This document shows, piece after piece, positions 51,823-61,298 of a DNA stretch of 64,000 nucleotides (position 1 is the first letter of the stretch; the number at the start of each line of letters is the position of its first letter). The notes under the pieces are model-generated. The model was not told the DNA's origin, ran no database searches, and saw nothing but the letters and a program-made list of their open reading frames with translations. Both the position numbers and the translations under genes were made by a program. This DNA is from Pedobacter riviphilus (GTDB taxonomy: Bacteria; Bacteroidota; Bacteroidia; Sphingobacteriales; Sphingobacteriaceae), in contig NZ_CP061171.1 in assembly GCF_014692875.1 (NCBI RefSeq), positions 5,761,362 through 5,825,361 on the forward strand, read 5' to 3'.

Positions 51823-52833
51823 ATGAGCAAAAAGGGAATTTTACTGGTAAATTTAGGAACGCCCGATAGTACGGCAACAGCTGATGTCAAAAAATATCTT
51901 GATCAATTTTTGATGGATGAAAGGGTAATCGATATTCCTAAACTGAACCGTACACTATTGGTTAAAGGGATTATTGTTCCTTTCCGTAGCCCTAAAACTG
52001 CTAAATTGTACCGCGAAATATGGGATGAAAACGGTTCGCCGCTTTTGTATTATAGCAAGTTGCAGGCTAAAATGCTACAAGAAAGATTAGGTGATGAATA
52101 CCACGTAGAACTAGCCATGCGTTACCAAAACCCATCTGTTGCATCGGCGTTAGCCAATTTAAAAGCGGGGTTGGTAGAGAGTATACAGGTAATACCGATG
52201 TTTCCACAATATGCTTCTGCGAGTACAGGTTCAGTAATACAATTGGTAATGGAATTGGTGGGCAAGTGGCCAACTGTCCCGCCAATATCGTTTGTTAATT
52301 CGTTCCATGATAACGAATTGATGATTAAAGTTTTTGCAGAAAATGCCAAAAAACATCATGTAGAAAGCTATGATCACGTATTGTTTAGCTTCCATGGCTT
52401 ACCTGAACGTCAATTGTTAAAGTGTGACCATACCGGAAGTTATTGTTTAAAAAGTGCCGATTGCTGCCAGACATTAAATGATACCAATAAATTCTGTTAT
52501 TCTGCACAAGGACATGATACGGCCAGGTTAATTGCGAAAGAATTAAATCTGTCAAAAGACCAATATACCGTTTGTTTCCAATCTCGTTTAGGTAAAGAGC
52601 CATGGGTACAACCTTACACTACTGATGTGTTGAAGAAATTGGCTGCCGAAGGCAAAAAACGTCTTTTGGTTTTTAGTCCTGCTTTTGTAGCCGATTGTTT
52701 AGAAACACTTTACGAAATTACGGTAGAATACCATGAAGAGTTTAAGGCTTTGGGTGGCGAACATGTTCAGCTGGTAGAAAGCTTGAACGATAGTCCTATA
52801 TTTATCGAGGCTTTGGCCGGAATGGTTAAATAA
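51823..52833 (+). CDS. hemH: Ferrochelatase
   Basis: A 336-residue HemH, which inserts iron into protoporphyrin. N-terminal ILLVNLGTPDS, SPLLYYSKLQ, MRYQNPSV and the catalytic His in FSFHGLPERQL are visible. CDHTGSYCLKSADCCQT is a Cys-rich stretch like the one that binds [2Fe-2S] in some ferrochelatases, but here it is internal. The conserved C-terminal FSPAFVADCLETLYEI is present. The gluconokinase gene follows after seven bases. An almost consensus -7 box (GATATTTG) lies around 51788. Confidence 0.94.
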   Translation: MSKKGILLVNLGTPDSTATADVKKYLDQFLMDERVIDIPKLNRTLLVKGIIVPFRSPKTAKLYREIWDENGSPLLYYSKLQAKMLQERLGDEYHVELAMRYQNPSVASALANLKAGLVESIQVIPMFPQYASASTGSVIQLVMELVGKWPTVPPISFVNSFHDNELMIKVFAENAKKHHVESYDHVLFSFHGLPERQLLKCDHTGSYCLKSADCCQTLNDTNKFCYSAQGHDTARLIAKELNLSKDQYTVCFQSRLGKEPWVQPYTTDVLKKLAAEGKKRLLVFSPAFVADCLETLYEITVEYHEEFKALGGEHVQLVESLNDSPIFIEALAGMVK

Positions 52834-52840
52834 TTTAAAT

Positions 52841-53347
52841 ATGGCGAGCTTTATTGTTTTAATGGGCGTTTCGGGAAGTGGTAAAACAGTAGTTGGTAAA
52901 GCTTTGGCCCCGAGAATAAATGCTGAATTTATAGATGGCGATAACCTGCATTCGCAACGTAATGTAGATAAAATGGCTGCCGGAATTCCGTTAACAGATG
53001 CAGATCGTTTGGGTTGGCTACAGCTGATTGCGAAAGTTGGTCGCGAACATGTTGCCCATGGTACAAGCTGTATTATTGCTTGTTCTGCACTCAAGAAATC
53101 TTATCGCGATTTGCTGAGAACAGATAATGCATCAATCTGCTTTATTTATTTAAAAGGAAGTTTCGATTTAATTCACAATCGGATTATTAAACGTTCTCAT
53201 CAATATATGCCAAGTAGTTTATTGAAAAGTCAGTTTGAAACATTGGAAGAGCCACAAACTGATGAACGGGATATAGTAACGGTTTCAATTGATCAGAGCA
53301 TTCCCGAAATCATAGCAGAAATTGTTAAGACCGATCTGATTTCGTAA
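52841..53347 (+). CDS. gntK: Gluconokinase, GntK type
   Basis: A 168-residue P-loop kinase. Walker A is GVSGSGKTVVG, followed by FIDGDNLHSQRNVDKMAAGI, CSALKKSYRDLLR and MPSSLLKSQFETLEEP, all typical of gluconate kinase. It makes 6-phosphogluconate from gluconate. No gluconate transporter or dehydratase is adjacent. Its 3' end overlaps the convergent Kdo-transferase gene by 23 bp. Confidence 0.92.
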   Translation: MASFIVLMGVSGSGKTVVGKALAPRINAEFIDGDNLHSQRNVDKMAAGIPLTDADRLGWLQLIAKVGREHVAHGTSCIIACSALKKSYRDLLRTDNASICFIYLKGSFDLIHNRIIKRSHQYMPSSLLKSQFETLEEPQTDERDIVTVSIDQSIPEIIAEIVKTDLIS

Positions 53348-54572
53348 TCATCGAAATAATCTGATCGGTTGCTCCTTTTTTATCTGTAACATATCTTTTG
53401 GCTTGCTTTGCGGCATCTTCATTTTTGGCAAAACCCTCAAATGCATCAATCAATTCCTCAATAGTAGAAATGCTTTTGGCCGCACCTATGGCAATTAAAT
53501 CTTTTGCTTCCTGAAATTTATCGTATTTCGGGCCGAAAATTACAGGCAAGCCAAACGCTGCAGCTTCCAAGGTGTTGTGTATTCCCGTTCCAAAACCACC
53601 ACCAATATATGCTACATTTCCATATTGATATAATGAAGAGAGCATACCAATGTTGTCAATTATTAAGATTTGAGATTTGAGAGCCGAGATTTGAGAACTT
53701 TCATCTGTCAACTGCGTACTGAAAACTGAAAACCGTGCACTGCCAACTGAAAACTGTTTCTCGATACTTTCGATATGACTTTCGTGGATCTCGTGTGGCG
53801 CAATGATAAACTTCCAGTTGGGATATTTTTCAGGCAAAGCCGATAATATTTTTTCATCCTCAGGCCAGGTGCTTCCGCAAACGAATGTAGGGGAGTTGCC
53901 GATAAAGCTTTCGATCAGGACAAGCTGTTTTGGCGATTGCGCATTTTCATAAACACGATCGAAACGGGTATCACCATTTATGGTTACATTATTTAACCCG
54001 ATCGATTTTAAAAGATTTTTACTTTCTTCATTTTGTACAAAAAAGTAAGTAACAGATTTTAAAATATTGCGGTAAAAACTACCGTACCATTTAAAAAATG
54101 CCTGACTTTCTCTAAAAATCCCAGAAATCACATATAAAGGAATGCCCCGATCTTTTAATTCCTTAAAATAAAAATGCCAAAATTCGTACTTGGTAAAAAT
54201 GGCCATTTCAGGATTAATGCTTGCTATAAAACGTTTGGCATTAGCTGGGGTATCAATGGGGAGATAAAATACATCTGCCAGGGCATAATTTTTTCTGATT
54301 TCATATCCCGAAGGAGAGAAAAAAGTTACTACGATTTTCTTAGCAGGATAAAGGGCTTTTAGCTTTTCTAAAACTGGCCTGCCCTGTTCAAATTCGCCCA
54401 AAGAGGCAAAATGAAACCATATATGTTTTTCGCTCGGATTAATTTTCTGAGCAATTTGTGTATAGACGTTTTTACGACCATTTATAAACAGCTTCGCTTT
54501 AGGATTGAATAAGGAAAATATCCTGATAAGCAAAGTGTAAAGCCGAATTCCGATTATGTAAAGCAAAAGCAT
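53325..54572 (-). CDS. waaA: 3-Deoxy-D-manno-octulosonic acid transferase
   Basis: About 415 residues, GT30 family; it adds Kdo to lipid A precursor. Visible are WFHFASLGEFEQGRPVLE, VTFFSPSGYEI, YVISGIFRES, FVCGSTWPEDE, APHEIHESHI and the C-terminal VAYIGGGFGTGIHNTLEAAA. ATG 54572 (MLLLYIIGIRLY) matches the family N-terminus; an upstream ATG at 54647 extends the frame but overlaps a -7-like TATCTTGG. Residues about 273-303 are encoded by a low-complexity repeat of intergenic type, which appears to be an in-frame insertion in a loop. Confidence 0.92.
   Translation of the reverse strand: MLLLYIIGIRLYTLLIRIFSLFNPKAKLFINGRKNVYTQIAQKINPSEKHIWFHFASLGEFEQGRPVLEKLKALYPAKKIVVTFFSPSGYEIRKNYALADVFYLPIDTPANAKRFIASINPEMAIFTKYEFWHFYFKELKDRGIPLYVISGIFRESQAFFKWYGSFYRNILKSVTYFFVQNEESKNLLKSIGLNNVTINGDTRFDRVYENAQSPKQLVLIESFIGNSPTFVCGSTWPEDEKILSALPEKYPNWKFIIAPHEIHESHIESIEKQFSVGSARFSVFSTQLTDESSQISALKSQILIIDNIGMLSSLYQYGNVAYIGGGFGTGIHNTLEAAAFGLPVIFGPKYDKFQEAKDLIAIGAAKSISTIEELIDAFEGFAKNEDAAKQAKRYVTDKKGATDQIISMITKSDRS
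53665..53756. repeat. Intergenic-type repeat inside the Kdo-transferase gene
   Basis: The plus strand reads GATTTGAGATTTGAGAGCCG, then ACTGAAAACTGAAAACCGTG and CCAACTGAAAACTG. These simple words are typical of intergenic repeats in such genomes. Its length here is about 92 bp, and it keeps the reading frame of the transferase open, encoding a polar stretch (QFSVGSARFSVFSTQLTDES) between conserved parts. Confidence 0.6.
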
Positions 54573-54774
54573 TAGTGTAATTTCATATCTTCGTGCCAAG
54601 ATAAAACGAATATATTTAAAAAGCTTAAAAATATATGGAAGCCTCACGATTTGCCCTATTATTCAGTACAATAAATAGACAGATTATGATTGCTCCATTG
54701 CAGCTAAAATAACCGAGCTTGCGAGCTCATTAAAAACCGATGAAAAACAATTTAATTGTTTAATAAATTAACAG

Positions 54775-56085
54775 ATGAAGATAGCCGTTATTGGTACCGG
54801 ATACGTAGGTTTAGTTACCGGAACCTGTTTAGCAGAAACAGGAAATGATGTAATATGTGTTGACATTAACGAAGCAAAGGTAAAACAAATGAAGGCTGGT
54901 GAAGTGCCGATTTACGAGCCCGGTTTAGATCTTTTGTTCCATAGAAATATAGAACAGGAAAGGTTAACCTTTACAACGAACCTTGCAGATGCCGTAAAAG
55001 AAGCGCAGATTATTTTTATGGCTTTGCCAACGCCTCCAGGTGGAGATGGCGCTGCTGATCTTTCTTATATTTTAGGCGCTGCAAAGGATATTTCCAAACT
55101 GATTACCGAATATAAGGTCATCGTAAATAAATCAACTGTTCCCGTTGGAACGGCCGATAAAGTAAAGGCTGTTTTTGCCGAAAATACTTCGATTGAAGTA
55201 GATGTGGTATCCAATCCTGAGTTTTTAAGGGAGGGTGTAGCTGTTGACGATTTTATGAAACCTGATCGTGTGGTTTTAGGAACTAAAAGCGAAAGGGCGA
55301 AAAAGCTGATGACTGAATTATATGGTCCTTATGTACGTCAGGGAAACCCAATTCTTTTTATGGATGAGCGTTCGTCTGAACTGACTAAATACGCGGCAAA
55401 CTCTTTCCTTGCCACCAAAATCACGTTCATGAACGAAATCGCAAACCTTTGCGAACTGGTAGGTGCTGATGTTGATTCGGTAAGAAGGGGCATAGGCTCT
55501 GATGACCGTATCGGTAAACGTTTCCTTTTTCCGGGCGTAGGTTACGGTGGCTCTTGTTTTCCGAAGGATGTTCAGGCACTGGTAAAATCATCTGATGATT
55601 ATGCCTACGATTTTCAGATCCTGAAATCGGTAATGGAGGTTAACGAAAGACAAAAAACAATCCTTGTTGATAAGGTGCTTAAATATTACAAAGGTGATAT
55701 AAAAGGCAAACATTTTGCACTTTGGGGTTTGGCCTTTAAACCAGAAACCGACGATATCCGCGAGGCACCGGCCTTATATATTATCGACGCATTGGTTAAA
55801 AACGGTGCTACCGTTACCGTATTTGATCCGGAGGCAATGACAAATGTTAAAAATGTTATCGGCGATCAGGTAAACTATGCCAAAAACCAATACGAAGCTT
55901 TAGAAGGTGCTGATGCACTGCTGATTGCGACTGAATGGTCGGTTTTCCGTAATCCTGATTTTGAGAAAATCGACAACATCTTAAAAAATAAAGTGGTTTT
56001 CGATGGCCGAAATTTATACGATTTACAAAAAATGATCGATCTTGGCTATTATTATAACAGCATAGGTAGAAAATTAATAGATTAA
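54775..56085 (+). CDS. ugd: UDP-glucose 6-dehydrogenase
   Basis: A 436-residue UDP-glucose/GDP-mannose dehydrogenase. NAD motif [17 protein letters not shown] at residues 7-23, [38 protein letters not shown], the active-site Cys in [10 protein letters not shown] (about 262) and [19 protein letters not shown]. It makes UDP-glucuronate from UDP-glucose. It is the first gene of an operon with uxs, galE, an unknown gene and a PHP phosphatase, with spacings of 1-17 bp. Confidence 0.95.
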   Translation: MKIAVIGTGYVGLVTGTCLAETGNDVICVDINEAKVKQMKAGEVPIYEPGLDLLFHRNIEQERLTFTTNLADAVKEAQIIFMALPTPPGGDGAADLSYILGAAKDISKLITEYKVIVNKSTVPVGTADKVKAVFAENTSIEVDVVSNPEFLREGVAVDDFMKPDRVVLGTKSERAKKLMTELYGPYVRQGNPILFMDERSSELTKYAANSFLATKITFMNEIANLCELVGADVDSVRRGIGSDDRIGKRFLFPGVGYGGSCFPKDVQALVKSSDDYAYDFQILKSVMEVNERQKTILVDKVLKYYKGDIKGKHFALWGLAFKPETDDIREAPALYIIDALVKNGATVTVFDPEAMTNVKNVIGDQVNYAKNQYEALEGADALLIATEWSVFRNPDFEKIDNILKNKVVFDGRNLYDLQKMIDLGYYYNSIGRKLID

Positions 56086-56086
56086 A

Positions 56087-57076
56087 ATGGGGCAGAAGAG
56101 AATATTGATTACAGGTGCAGCCGGATTTTTAGGCTCACACCTTTGTGATCGTTTTGTGAATGAGGGTTATCATGTTATCGGAATGGATAACCTGATTACG
56201 GGCGATTTGGCAAATATCGAACACCTGTTCAAGCTGGAGAATTTTGAGTTTTATAACCACGATGTTTCCAAATTTGTACATATTCCAGGTAAACTTCATT
56301 ACATTTTACATTTTGCTTCACCCGCAAGTCCGATAGATTACCTTAAAATCCCGATCCAGACACTTAAAGTAGGTTCGTTAGGTACGCATAACCTTTTGGG
56401 TTTGGCCCGTAATAAAAATGCAAGAATGCTGATTGCTTCAACTTCTGAAGTTTATGGCGATCCAAATGTAAATCCTCAGCCAGAGGAATATTGGGGCAAT
56501 GTAAATCCGGTTGGTCCACGTGGTGTTTACGACGAGGCCAAACGCTTTCAGGAAGCTATTACTATGGCCTACCATACTTTCCATGGCGTAGAAACAAGAA
56601 TCGTTAGGATTTTTAATACCTATGGACCGAGAATGCGCCTGAATGATGGTCGTGTTTTACCTGCTTTTATCGGCCAGGCTTTAAGAGGCGAAGATTTAAC
56701 TATCTTTGGCGACGGAAGTCAGACACGTTCTTTCTGTTATGTTGATGATCTGATTGAAGGGATTTATCGTTTATTGATGAGCGACTATGCACAGCCGGTA
56801 AACATTGGTAATCCAGATGAAATTACCATCAAGCAATTCTGTGAGGAAATTATCAAACTTACAGGCACTACGCAGAAAATCGTTTATAAGGAACTTCCGC
56901 AGGATGATCCTAAACAGCGCAGACCGGATATTACCAAAGCGAGAGAGATATTGGGATGGGAGCCTAAGATAGGTCGCGCCGAAGGATTGAAGATTACATA
57001 CGAATATTTTAAATCATTGCCTGCAGAGGCTTTGGAGAAGATAGATCATAAAGATTTTACCACATTTAACCGTTAA
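56087..57076 (+). CDS. UDP-glucuronate decarboxylase (UDP-xylose synthase)
   Basis: A 329-residue short-chain dehydrogenase/reductase-type enzyme. The NAD motif is [31 protein letters not shown] and [13 protein letters not shown] (YXXXK) form the catalytic centre; [10 protein letters not shown] and [16 protein letters not shown] are typical of UXS. It converts UDP-glucuronate, the product of the preceding Ugd, to UDP-xylose. It starts one base after ugd stops and one base before galE. Confidence 0.93.
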   Translation: MGQKRILITGAAGFLGSHLCDRFVNEGYHVIGMDNLITGDLANIEHLFKLENFEFYNHDVSKFVHIPGKLHYILHFASPASPIDYLKIPIQTLKVGSLGTHNLLGLARNKNARMLIASTSEVYGDPNVNPQPEEYWGNVNPVGPRGVYDEAKRFQEAITMAYHTFHGVETRIVRIFNTYGPRMRLNDGRVLPAFIGQALRGEDLTIFGDGSQTRSFCYVDDLIEGIYRLLMSDYAQPVNIGNPDEITIKQFCEEIIKLTGTTQKIVYKELPQDDPKQRRPDITKAREILGWEPKIGRAEGLKITYEYFKSLPAEALEKIDHKDFTTFNR

Positions 57077-57077
57077 A

Positions 57078-58100
57078 ATGGCAAAAATATTAGTTACTGG
57101 CGGAACAGGATACATAGGTTCGCACACAGCAGTAGAGTTACACAACGCAGGATACGAAGTCGTAATTGTTGATAACCTTTCTAACTCGAATATCAAAATT
57201 CTAACCCAGCTTCATGCCATCACTGGCAAATGGTTCGATTTTCATGAAATAGATCTGCAGGATGACAGAGCTGTTCAGGAATTTGCAGAAAACCATACCG
57301 ATATTGATGGGATTATTCACTTTGCCGCATCAAAAGCTGTAGGCGAATCGGTAGAACAGCCTTTAAAATACTATAAAAACAATTTTTATGGTTTAATTAA
57401 CCTGTTAACCTCGTTTAACAGGAAGATTAATTTTGTGTTTTCTTCATCTTGCACCGTTTATGGCCAGCCAGAAACTTTACCTGTAACCGAAGCTGCACCA
57501 GTACAGAAAGCCGAATCTCCTTACGGAAATACCAAACAGATTGCCGAAGAAATATTGGCAGAAACTGCTGCAGTAACTCCTGACCTGAATGTTATCGCTT
57601 TGCGTTATTTCAATCCTGTTGGAGCGCATGAAACCGCTTTAATTGGCGAGTTGCCAAATGGTATTCCTGCCAACCTAGTTCCGTTCATCACGCAATCGGC
57701 CATTGGCAAGCGCGGCCCGATTACCGTTTATGGTGATGATTATAATACTCCTGATGGTTCTGCCATCCGCGATTATATCCACGTGGTAGATCTTGCTAAA
57801 GCACACGTTGCAGCCATCAAAAAATTAGAAGAAGGAAACCCTAACGGTAATTACGATGTTTTCAACATTGGTACGGGTAAAGGTTCTTCAGTTTTAGAGA
57901 TTATTGCTGCTTTTGAGAGAGTGAACGGAGAAAAACTTGAGTATAAAATCGGTCCAAGAAGGGCAGGTGATATTGTTCAGATTTATGGCGACGTACAAAA
58001 AGCGAATAACGAACTGGGCTGGAAAGCTAATCTTGATATCAACGAAATGATGCGCTCTGCATGGGAGTGGGAAAAATACATTAAGGCTAACCCTTTTTAA
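57078..58100 (+). CDS. galE: UDP-glucose 4-epimerase
   Basis: A 340-residue GalE. NAD motif VTGGTGYIGSHTAVELHNAG; VFSSSCTVYGQPETLPVTE; SPYGNTKQIAEE with the YXXXK pair (as YGNTK); ALRYFNPVGAH; and RDYIHVVDLAKAHV. It interconverts UDP-glucose and UDP-galactose, or a related pair such as UDP-GlcNAc/GalNAc. Its place after ugd and uxs points to synthesis of several UDP-sugars for extracellular polysaccharide. Confidence 0.95.
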   Translation: MAKILVTGGTGYIGSHTAVELHNAGYEVVIVDNLSNSNIKILTQLHAITGKWFDFHEIDLQDDRAVQEFAENHTDIDGIIHFAASKAVGESVEQPLKYYKNNFYGLINLLTSFNRKINFVFSSSCTVYGQPETLPVTEAAPVQKAESPYGNTKQIAEEILAETAAVTPDLNVIALRYFNPVGAHETALIGELPNGIPANLVPFITQSAIGKRGPITVYGDDYNTPDGSAIRDYIHVVDLAKAHVAAIKKLEEGNPNGNYDVFNIGTGKGSSVLEIIAAFERVNGEKLEYKIGPRRAGDIVQIYGDVQKANNELGWKANLDINEMMRSAWEWEKYIKANPF

Positions 58101-58658
58101 ATGAAGTTATCGGAGCACAAGGATCTAAAAGCTGCTATAACAGAATTGCCTGTCAAAGAAAAAGACAAGCTATTACTCCGTTTGGTGGCCAAAGATAAAG
58201 TGCTTACAGAGCATCTTCATTACAAATTATTAGAAGATGAAACCGATTTGGAAGATCGGAAGGAAAGGATTAAAACCGATGTGGAAGAACAGGTTCTGAA
58301 ACTGAAAAAACTAAATGCCAAAGAGGCATTGGTAAAGGTTCGGAAGATGATCACCTCGGTTAATCATTTTTATAAAGTGACTAAAGATCCGGTTGGTGAG
58401 GTAGAATTGAAACTGTTTATCCTCAATGCCATTCCTTTTGATTATAAGAAAACAATTTTTGGTTACCGCGATTTTATGATGCTTTTTAGTGTATTTTACT
58501 TAAAAACTGTCGCGGTAACCATAAATAAATTTAAAAAGCTGCATGAAGACCTTCAGTTTGATTTAAGTGAAGACTTAAATAATTTGCTCGATAAAATCTA
58601 TTCCTCTAAATTAGCTGATGCAGCGGAGGCAAGCAATTTGCCAAAAGAGATAAGTTAA
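58101..58658 (+). CDS. Conserved hypothetical protein in the UDP-sugar operon
   Basis: A 185-residue, highly charged, mostly helical protein (KLSEHKDLKAAITELPVKEK at the start; a Lys/Glu-rich helix to KKLNAKEALVKV; FGYRDFMMLFSVFYLKTVAV). No domain recognised. It starts directly after the galE stop codon, so it is co-translated with the operon. Likely cytoplasmic. The link to polysaccharide export or synthesis is from position only. Confidence 0.75.
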   Translation: MKLSEHKDLKAAITELPVKEKDKLLLRLVAKDKVLTEHLHYKLLEDETDLEDRKERIKTDVEEQVLKLKKLNAKEALVKVRKMITSVNHFYKVTKDPVGEVELKLFILNAIPFDYKKTIFGYRDFMMLFSVFYLKTVAVTINKFKKLHEDLQFDLSEDLNNLLDKIYSSKLADAAEASNLPKEIS

Positions 58659-58675
58659 AACTATGATCTATCATT

Positions 58676-59413
58676 ATGTTCGGATTATTTAAAAAGAAAA
58701 AAATAGCACCCGAATTTAATTTCTCCGGTATTGGCACAGATATGCACTCGCACATTATTCCAGGGATTGATGATGGTGCACAAACGCTTAAAGATTCTTT
58801 TCTTTTGGCCAAAAAATTTAAAGATTTGGGGTATAAGAAGCTAATTGCAACTCCGCACATCATGGCCGATTATTTTCGGAATACGCCCGATACCATTAAC
58901 CGTGGATTAGACACGTTAAGAAAAGGCTTACAGGAAATCGAACTCGATCTGGAAGTTGATGCTGCTGCAGAATATTATCTGGATGAAACCTTAGAAAAAA
59001 AAATTAGACAGAAAGAGGTTTTAACTTTTGGAAATAATTATCTTTTGTTTGAATTATCTTATATAAACGCCCCTCAGAACCTGATCGATTTTATAAAGAT
59101 GATGCAGGATGCCGGATATAAGCCTGTATTGGCGCATCCTGAGCGTTACCCTTACTACTACAACTCTTTTGAAAGCTATCATCAGATCAGGGAAACCGGC
59201 TGCTTGCTGCAGGTAAACGGTATTGCTTTAACCGGTTATTATGGCAGTGGCGCAAAAAAAGTGGCAGGAGAAATGGTCGAAAACCACATGATTGATTTTG
59301 TAGGCAGCGATATGCACCATTTAAAACATGCTGCAGCGCTCGAAGATAGCCTTAGCATACCCTTAATGCAACAACTGCTTACCCAGTCTCAATTGAGTAA
59401 CGCATTGCTGTAG
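58676..59413 (+). CDS. CpsB/CapC-type PHP-domain tyrosine phosphatase
   Basis: A 245-residue PHP-fold protein with DMHSHIIPGIDDGAQTLKDS at the start, ATPHIMADYFRNTP, the HPERYPYYYN metal ligands and GSDMHH near the end. This is the CpsB/CapC (YwqE) family, manganese-dependent phosphatases that dephosphorylate the BY-kinase controlling capsule or exopolysaccharide chain length. No Wzc/BY-kinase gene is in the window. The last gene of the operon; a long inverted repeat follows. Confidence 0.9.
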   Translation: MFGLFKKKKIAPEFNFSGIGTDMHSHIIPGIDDGAQTLKDSFLLAKKFKDLGYKKLIATPHIMADYFRNTPDTINRGLDTLRKGLQEIELDLEVDAAAEYYLDETLEKKIRQKEVLTFGNNYLLFELSYINAPQNLIDFIKMMQDAGYKPVLAHPERYPYYYNSFESYHQIRETGCLLQVNGIALTGYYGSGAKKVAGEMVENHMIDFVGSDMHHLKHAAALEDSLSIPLMQQLLTQSQLSNALL

Positions 59414-59416
59414 AAA

Positions 59417-59511
59417 GGTTAATTGTTTAAACTGTATAAATTGGTTAACTGTTTTATGAAATATGTTAAGCCAATTGTAGGTTTGCAGTTAACCAGTTTA
59501 AACAATTAACC
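59417..59511. repeat. Family C repeat as a long inverted repeat
   Basis: The left arm (GGTTAATTGTTTAAACTG, an 8-bp insert, GGTTAACTG) and the right arm (CAGTTAACC, then AGTTTAAACAATTAACC) are complementary over 26 bp except for the insert. The hairpin lies between convergent genes and may serve as a bidirectional terminator. Related words occur at 32678, 33216 and 61840. Confidence 0.75.
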
Positions 59512-59520
59512 GATTTAACA

Positions 59521-60750
59521 TTATTCGTACCTCAAGGCTTCCACAGGATCTAGTTTTGATGCTTTTTTAGCAGGATAATATCCAGATAGGATTCCTACAA
59601 ACACGCATAATACAAAACCGCCAATAATAAATAACCAAGGAATTAAGAATGCACCACCCATTGCGAGGGAGATGAGGTTCCCTAAAACTATTCCCAGGAA
59701 AATACCTAAAGCCCCACCCATTAAACAGATTACTACTGCCTCAATCAAGAACTGGCGACGGATTACCTTTGGGTTTGCGCCGATGGCTTTACGGATACCA
59801 ATTTCACGGGTACGTTCAGTAACCGAAACCAGCATGATATTCATTAGGCCGATTGAGGCTCCAATTAGGGTAATAATTCCAATGGCAACACCACCAATAG
59901 CCACAAAGGCCAAATTTTCGAATAATGTTTGAGCAATAGCATCACTCTTGGTAATCTCGAAATTATTGGTTTCATTCACTTTTACTTTCCGGATATTTCT
60001 GAATAGCGCAGTAGATTCGCCGATAATGTTTTCCTGCATCTCATTGCTGGGTACCATTACCGTTATGGTATAAGATGGATTGGCATTGGCGTTAATCTGT
60101 TTGGCTTTTAGCAAAGGCACATAAACTGCCCTATCGCCGCTAAAGCCCATACTCGATCCTTTTTTCTCTAATATGCCAACAATTTTAAAGCGGTTATTAC
60201 CTACGTTGATCAGTTTGTCTAATGGATCAGAATCTTTAAATAATTTTTCAACCACTTCGCCACCAACAATACAAACATTGCTCCCGAGTTGTATTTCAGA
60301 AACACTAAAATTTCTTCCTTGCGATAAATTTAATCCCTGAGAGGCTAAACCATTTTCATCTATCCCCTGAACATTAATATTTGGATTGGTTTTTAAGCTC
60401 CCGTACTTTATCGTAGAACCACCGCTGGCAAAAACACTTACGGCAACAGTTGCAGGGGTATTCAGGCTATCTTTAAATTTAACGGCATCTTCGTAGCGGA
60501 TGGCTTTAAAAGGTTTTGGGCGTTTACCATTTCCAATTCTAATTCCTGTACCGCGGTTTCTAATGGTGAAAGAGTTGGCTCCCATGCTACTAAAAGCATC
60601 AGTCATACTTTTCTTTACAGCATCTAGAGTGGTTAAAATCCCAACCAAAGCCATTAAACCAATGGCAATAATTAAGGCGGTAAGCATTGTACGCAAGCGG
60701 TTCGCTTTAATAGATTCTAATGCCAGTCTGATGTTTTCTCTGTAATTCAT
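59521..60750 (-). CDS. MacB-like ABC transporter permease
   Basis: A 409-residue protein: one N-terminal membrane segment (about residues 20-42), a large periplasmic MacB_PCD domain (about 45-265) and an FtsX-like domain with three membrane segments at the C-terminus. Typical words are SIKANRLRTMLTALIIAIGL, SVTERTREIGIRKAIGA and the final LDPVEALRYE. MacB-type permeases act in export or mechanotransmission and need an ATPase partner, which is not adjacent. Transcribed alone on the minus strand. Confidence 0.9.
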   Translation of the reverse strand: MNYRENIRLALESIKANRLRTMLTALIIAIGLMALVGILTTLDAVKKSMTDAFSSMGANSFTIRNRGTGIRIGNGKRPKPFKAIRYEDAVKFKDSLNTPATVAVSVFASGGSTIKYGSLKTNPNINVQGIDENGLASQGLNLSQGRNFSVSEIQLGSNVCIVGGEVVEKLFKDSDPLDKLINVGNNRFKIVGILEKKGSSMGFSGDRAVYVPLLKAKQINANANPSYTITVMVPSNEMQENIIGESTALFRNIRKVKVNETNNFEITKSDAIAQTLFENLAFVAIGGVAIGIITLIGASIGLMNIMLVSVTERTREIGIRKAIGANPKVIRRQFLIEAVVICLMGGALGIFLGIVLGNLISLAMGGAFLIPWLFIIGGFVLCVFVGILSGYYPAKKASKLDPVEALRYE

Positions 60751-60793
60751 TTAGTATTGCGGTAAGCGTTTGGCGGACAAAGCTTGTAAAAAT

Positions 60794-60826
60794 AAAAAAA
60801 GTCCCGATGTTTAGACAAGGGGACTG
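60794..60826 (-). terminator. Intrinsic terminator after the IscA/ErpA gene
   Basis: On the minus strand AGTCCC and GGGACT pair around a loop of about 14 nt and are followed by seven T residues. It lies about 27 bases after the stop codon of the gene at 60853-61206. Confidence 0.75.
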
Positions 60827-60852
60827 CACTATATGTTACAATAATATTTTAT

Positions 60853-61206
60853 TTATGCCGAGAAACTCGTACCACAACCACAGGTGCTGGTTGCGTTAGG
60901 ATTAACGAAAGTAAAACCACGTGAATTTAATCCATCCTGCCAATCGATCATCATGCCCATTAAGTACATCTGGTGTGCTTTGTTCATGAAAACCTTGATG
61001 CCATCTATAAAAAATTCCTGATCACCATCTTTTTTCTGATCGAAACCTAAAACGTAATTCATGCCGGCACAGCCACCACCTTCTACGCCAACACGCAATC
61101 CATAATCTTCACTAATCTCCTGCTGATCCTTTAATTTATATAACTCTTTAGCTGCTCCTTCTGAAAAAGTAACCGGTGCAAATGCTGTATCAACTGTTGT
61201 GCTCAT
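60853..61206 (-). CDS. Iron-sulfur cluster assembly protein, IscA/ErpA/SufA type
   Basis: A 117-residue A-type carrier protein. The three conserved cysteines are in GGGCAGMNY (Cys46) and TCGCGTSFSA (Cys109, Cys111). FVNPNATSTCGCGTSF is the C-terminal signature. The protein delivers Fe-S clusters to apoproteins such as IspH. IscA, ErpA or SufA cannot be told apart from the sequence. A single gene with its own terminator. Confidence 0.92.
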   Translation of the reverse strand: MSTTVDTAFAPVTFSEGAAKELYKLKDQQEISEDYGLRVGVEGGGCAGMNYVLGFDQKKDGDQEFFIDGIKVFMNKAHQMYLMGMMIDWQDGLNSRGFTFVNPNATSTCGCGTSFSA

Positions 61207-61298
61207 GTTATTTAAATTTTATCTGTTACAAATATAAATAATAATGCACATTTTTGCTTTTAACGGTTCGTTAATATTACCGTAATTAAACAATACTT

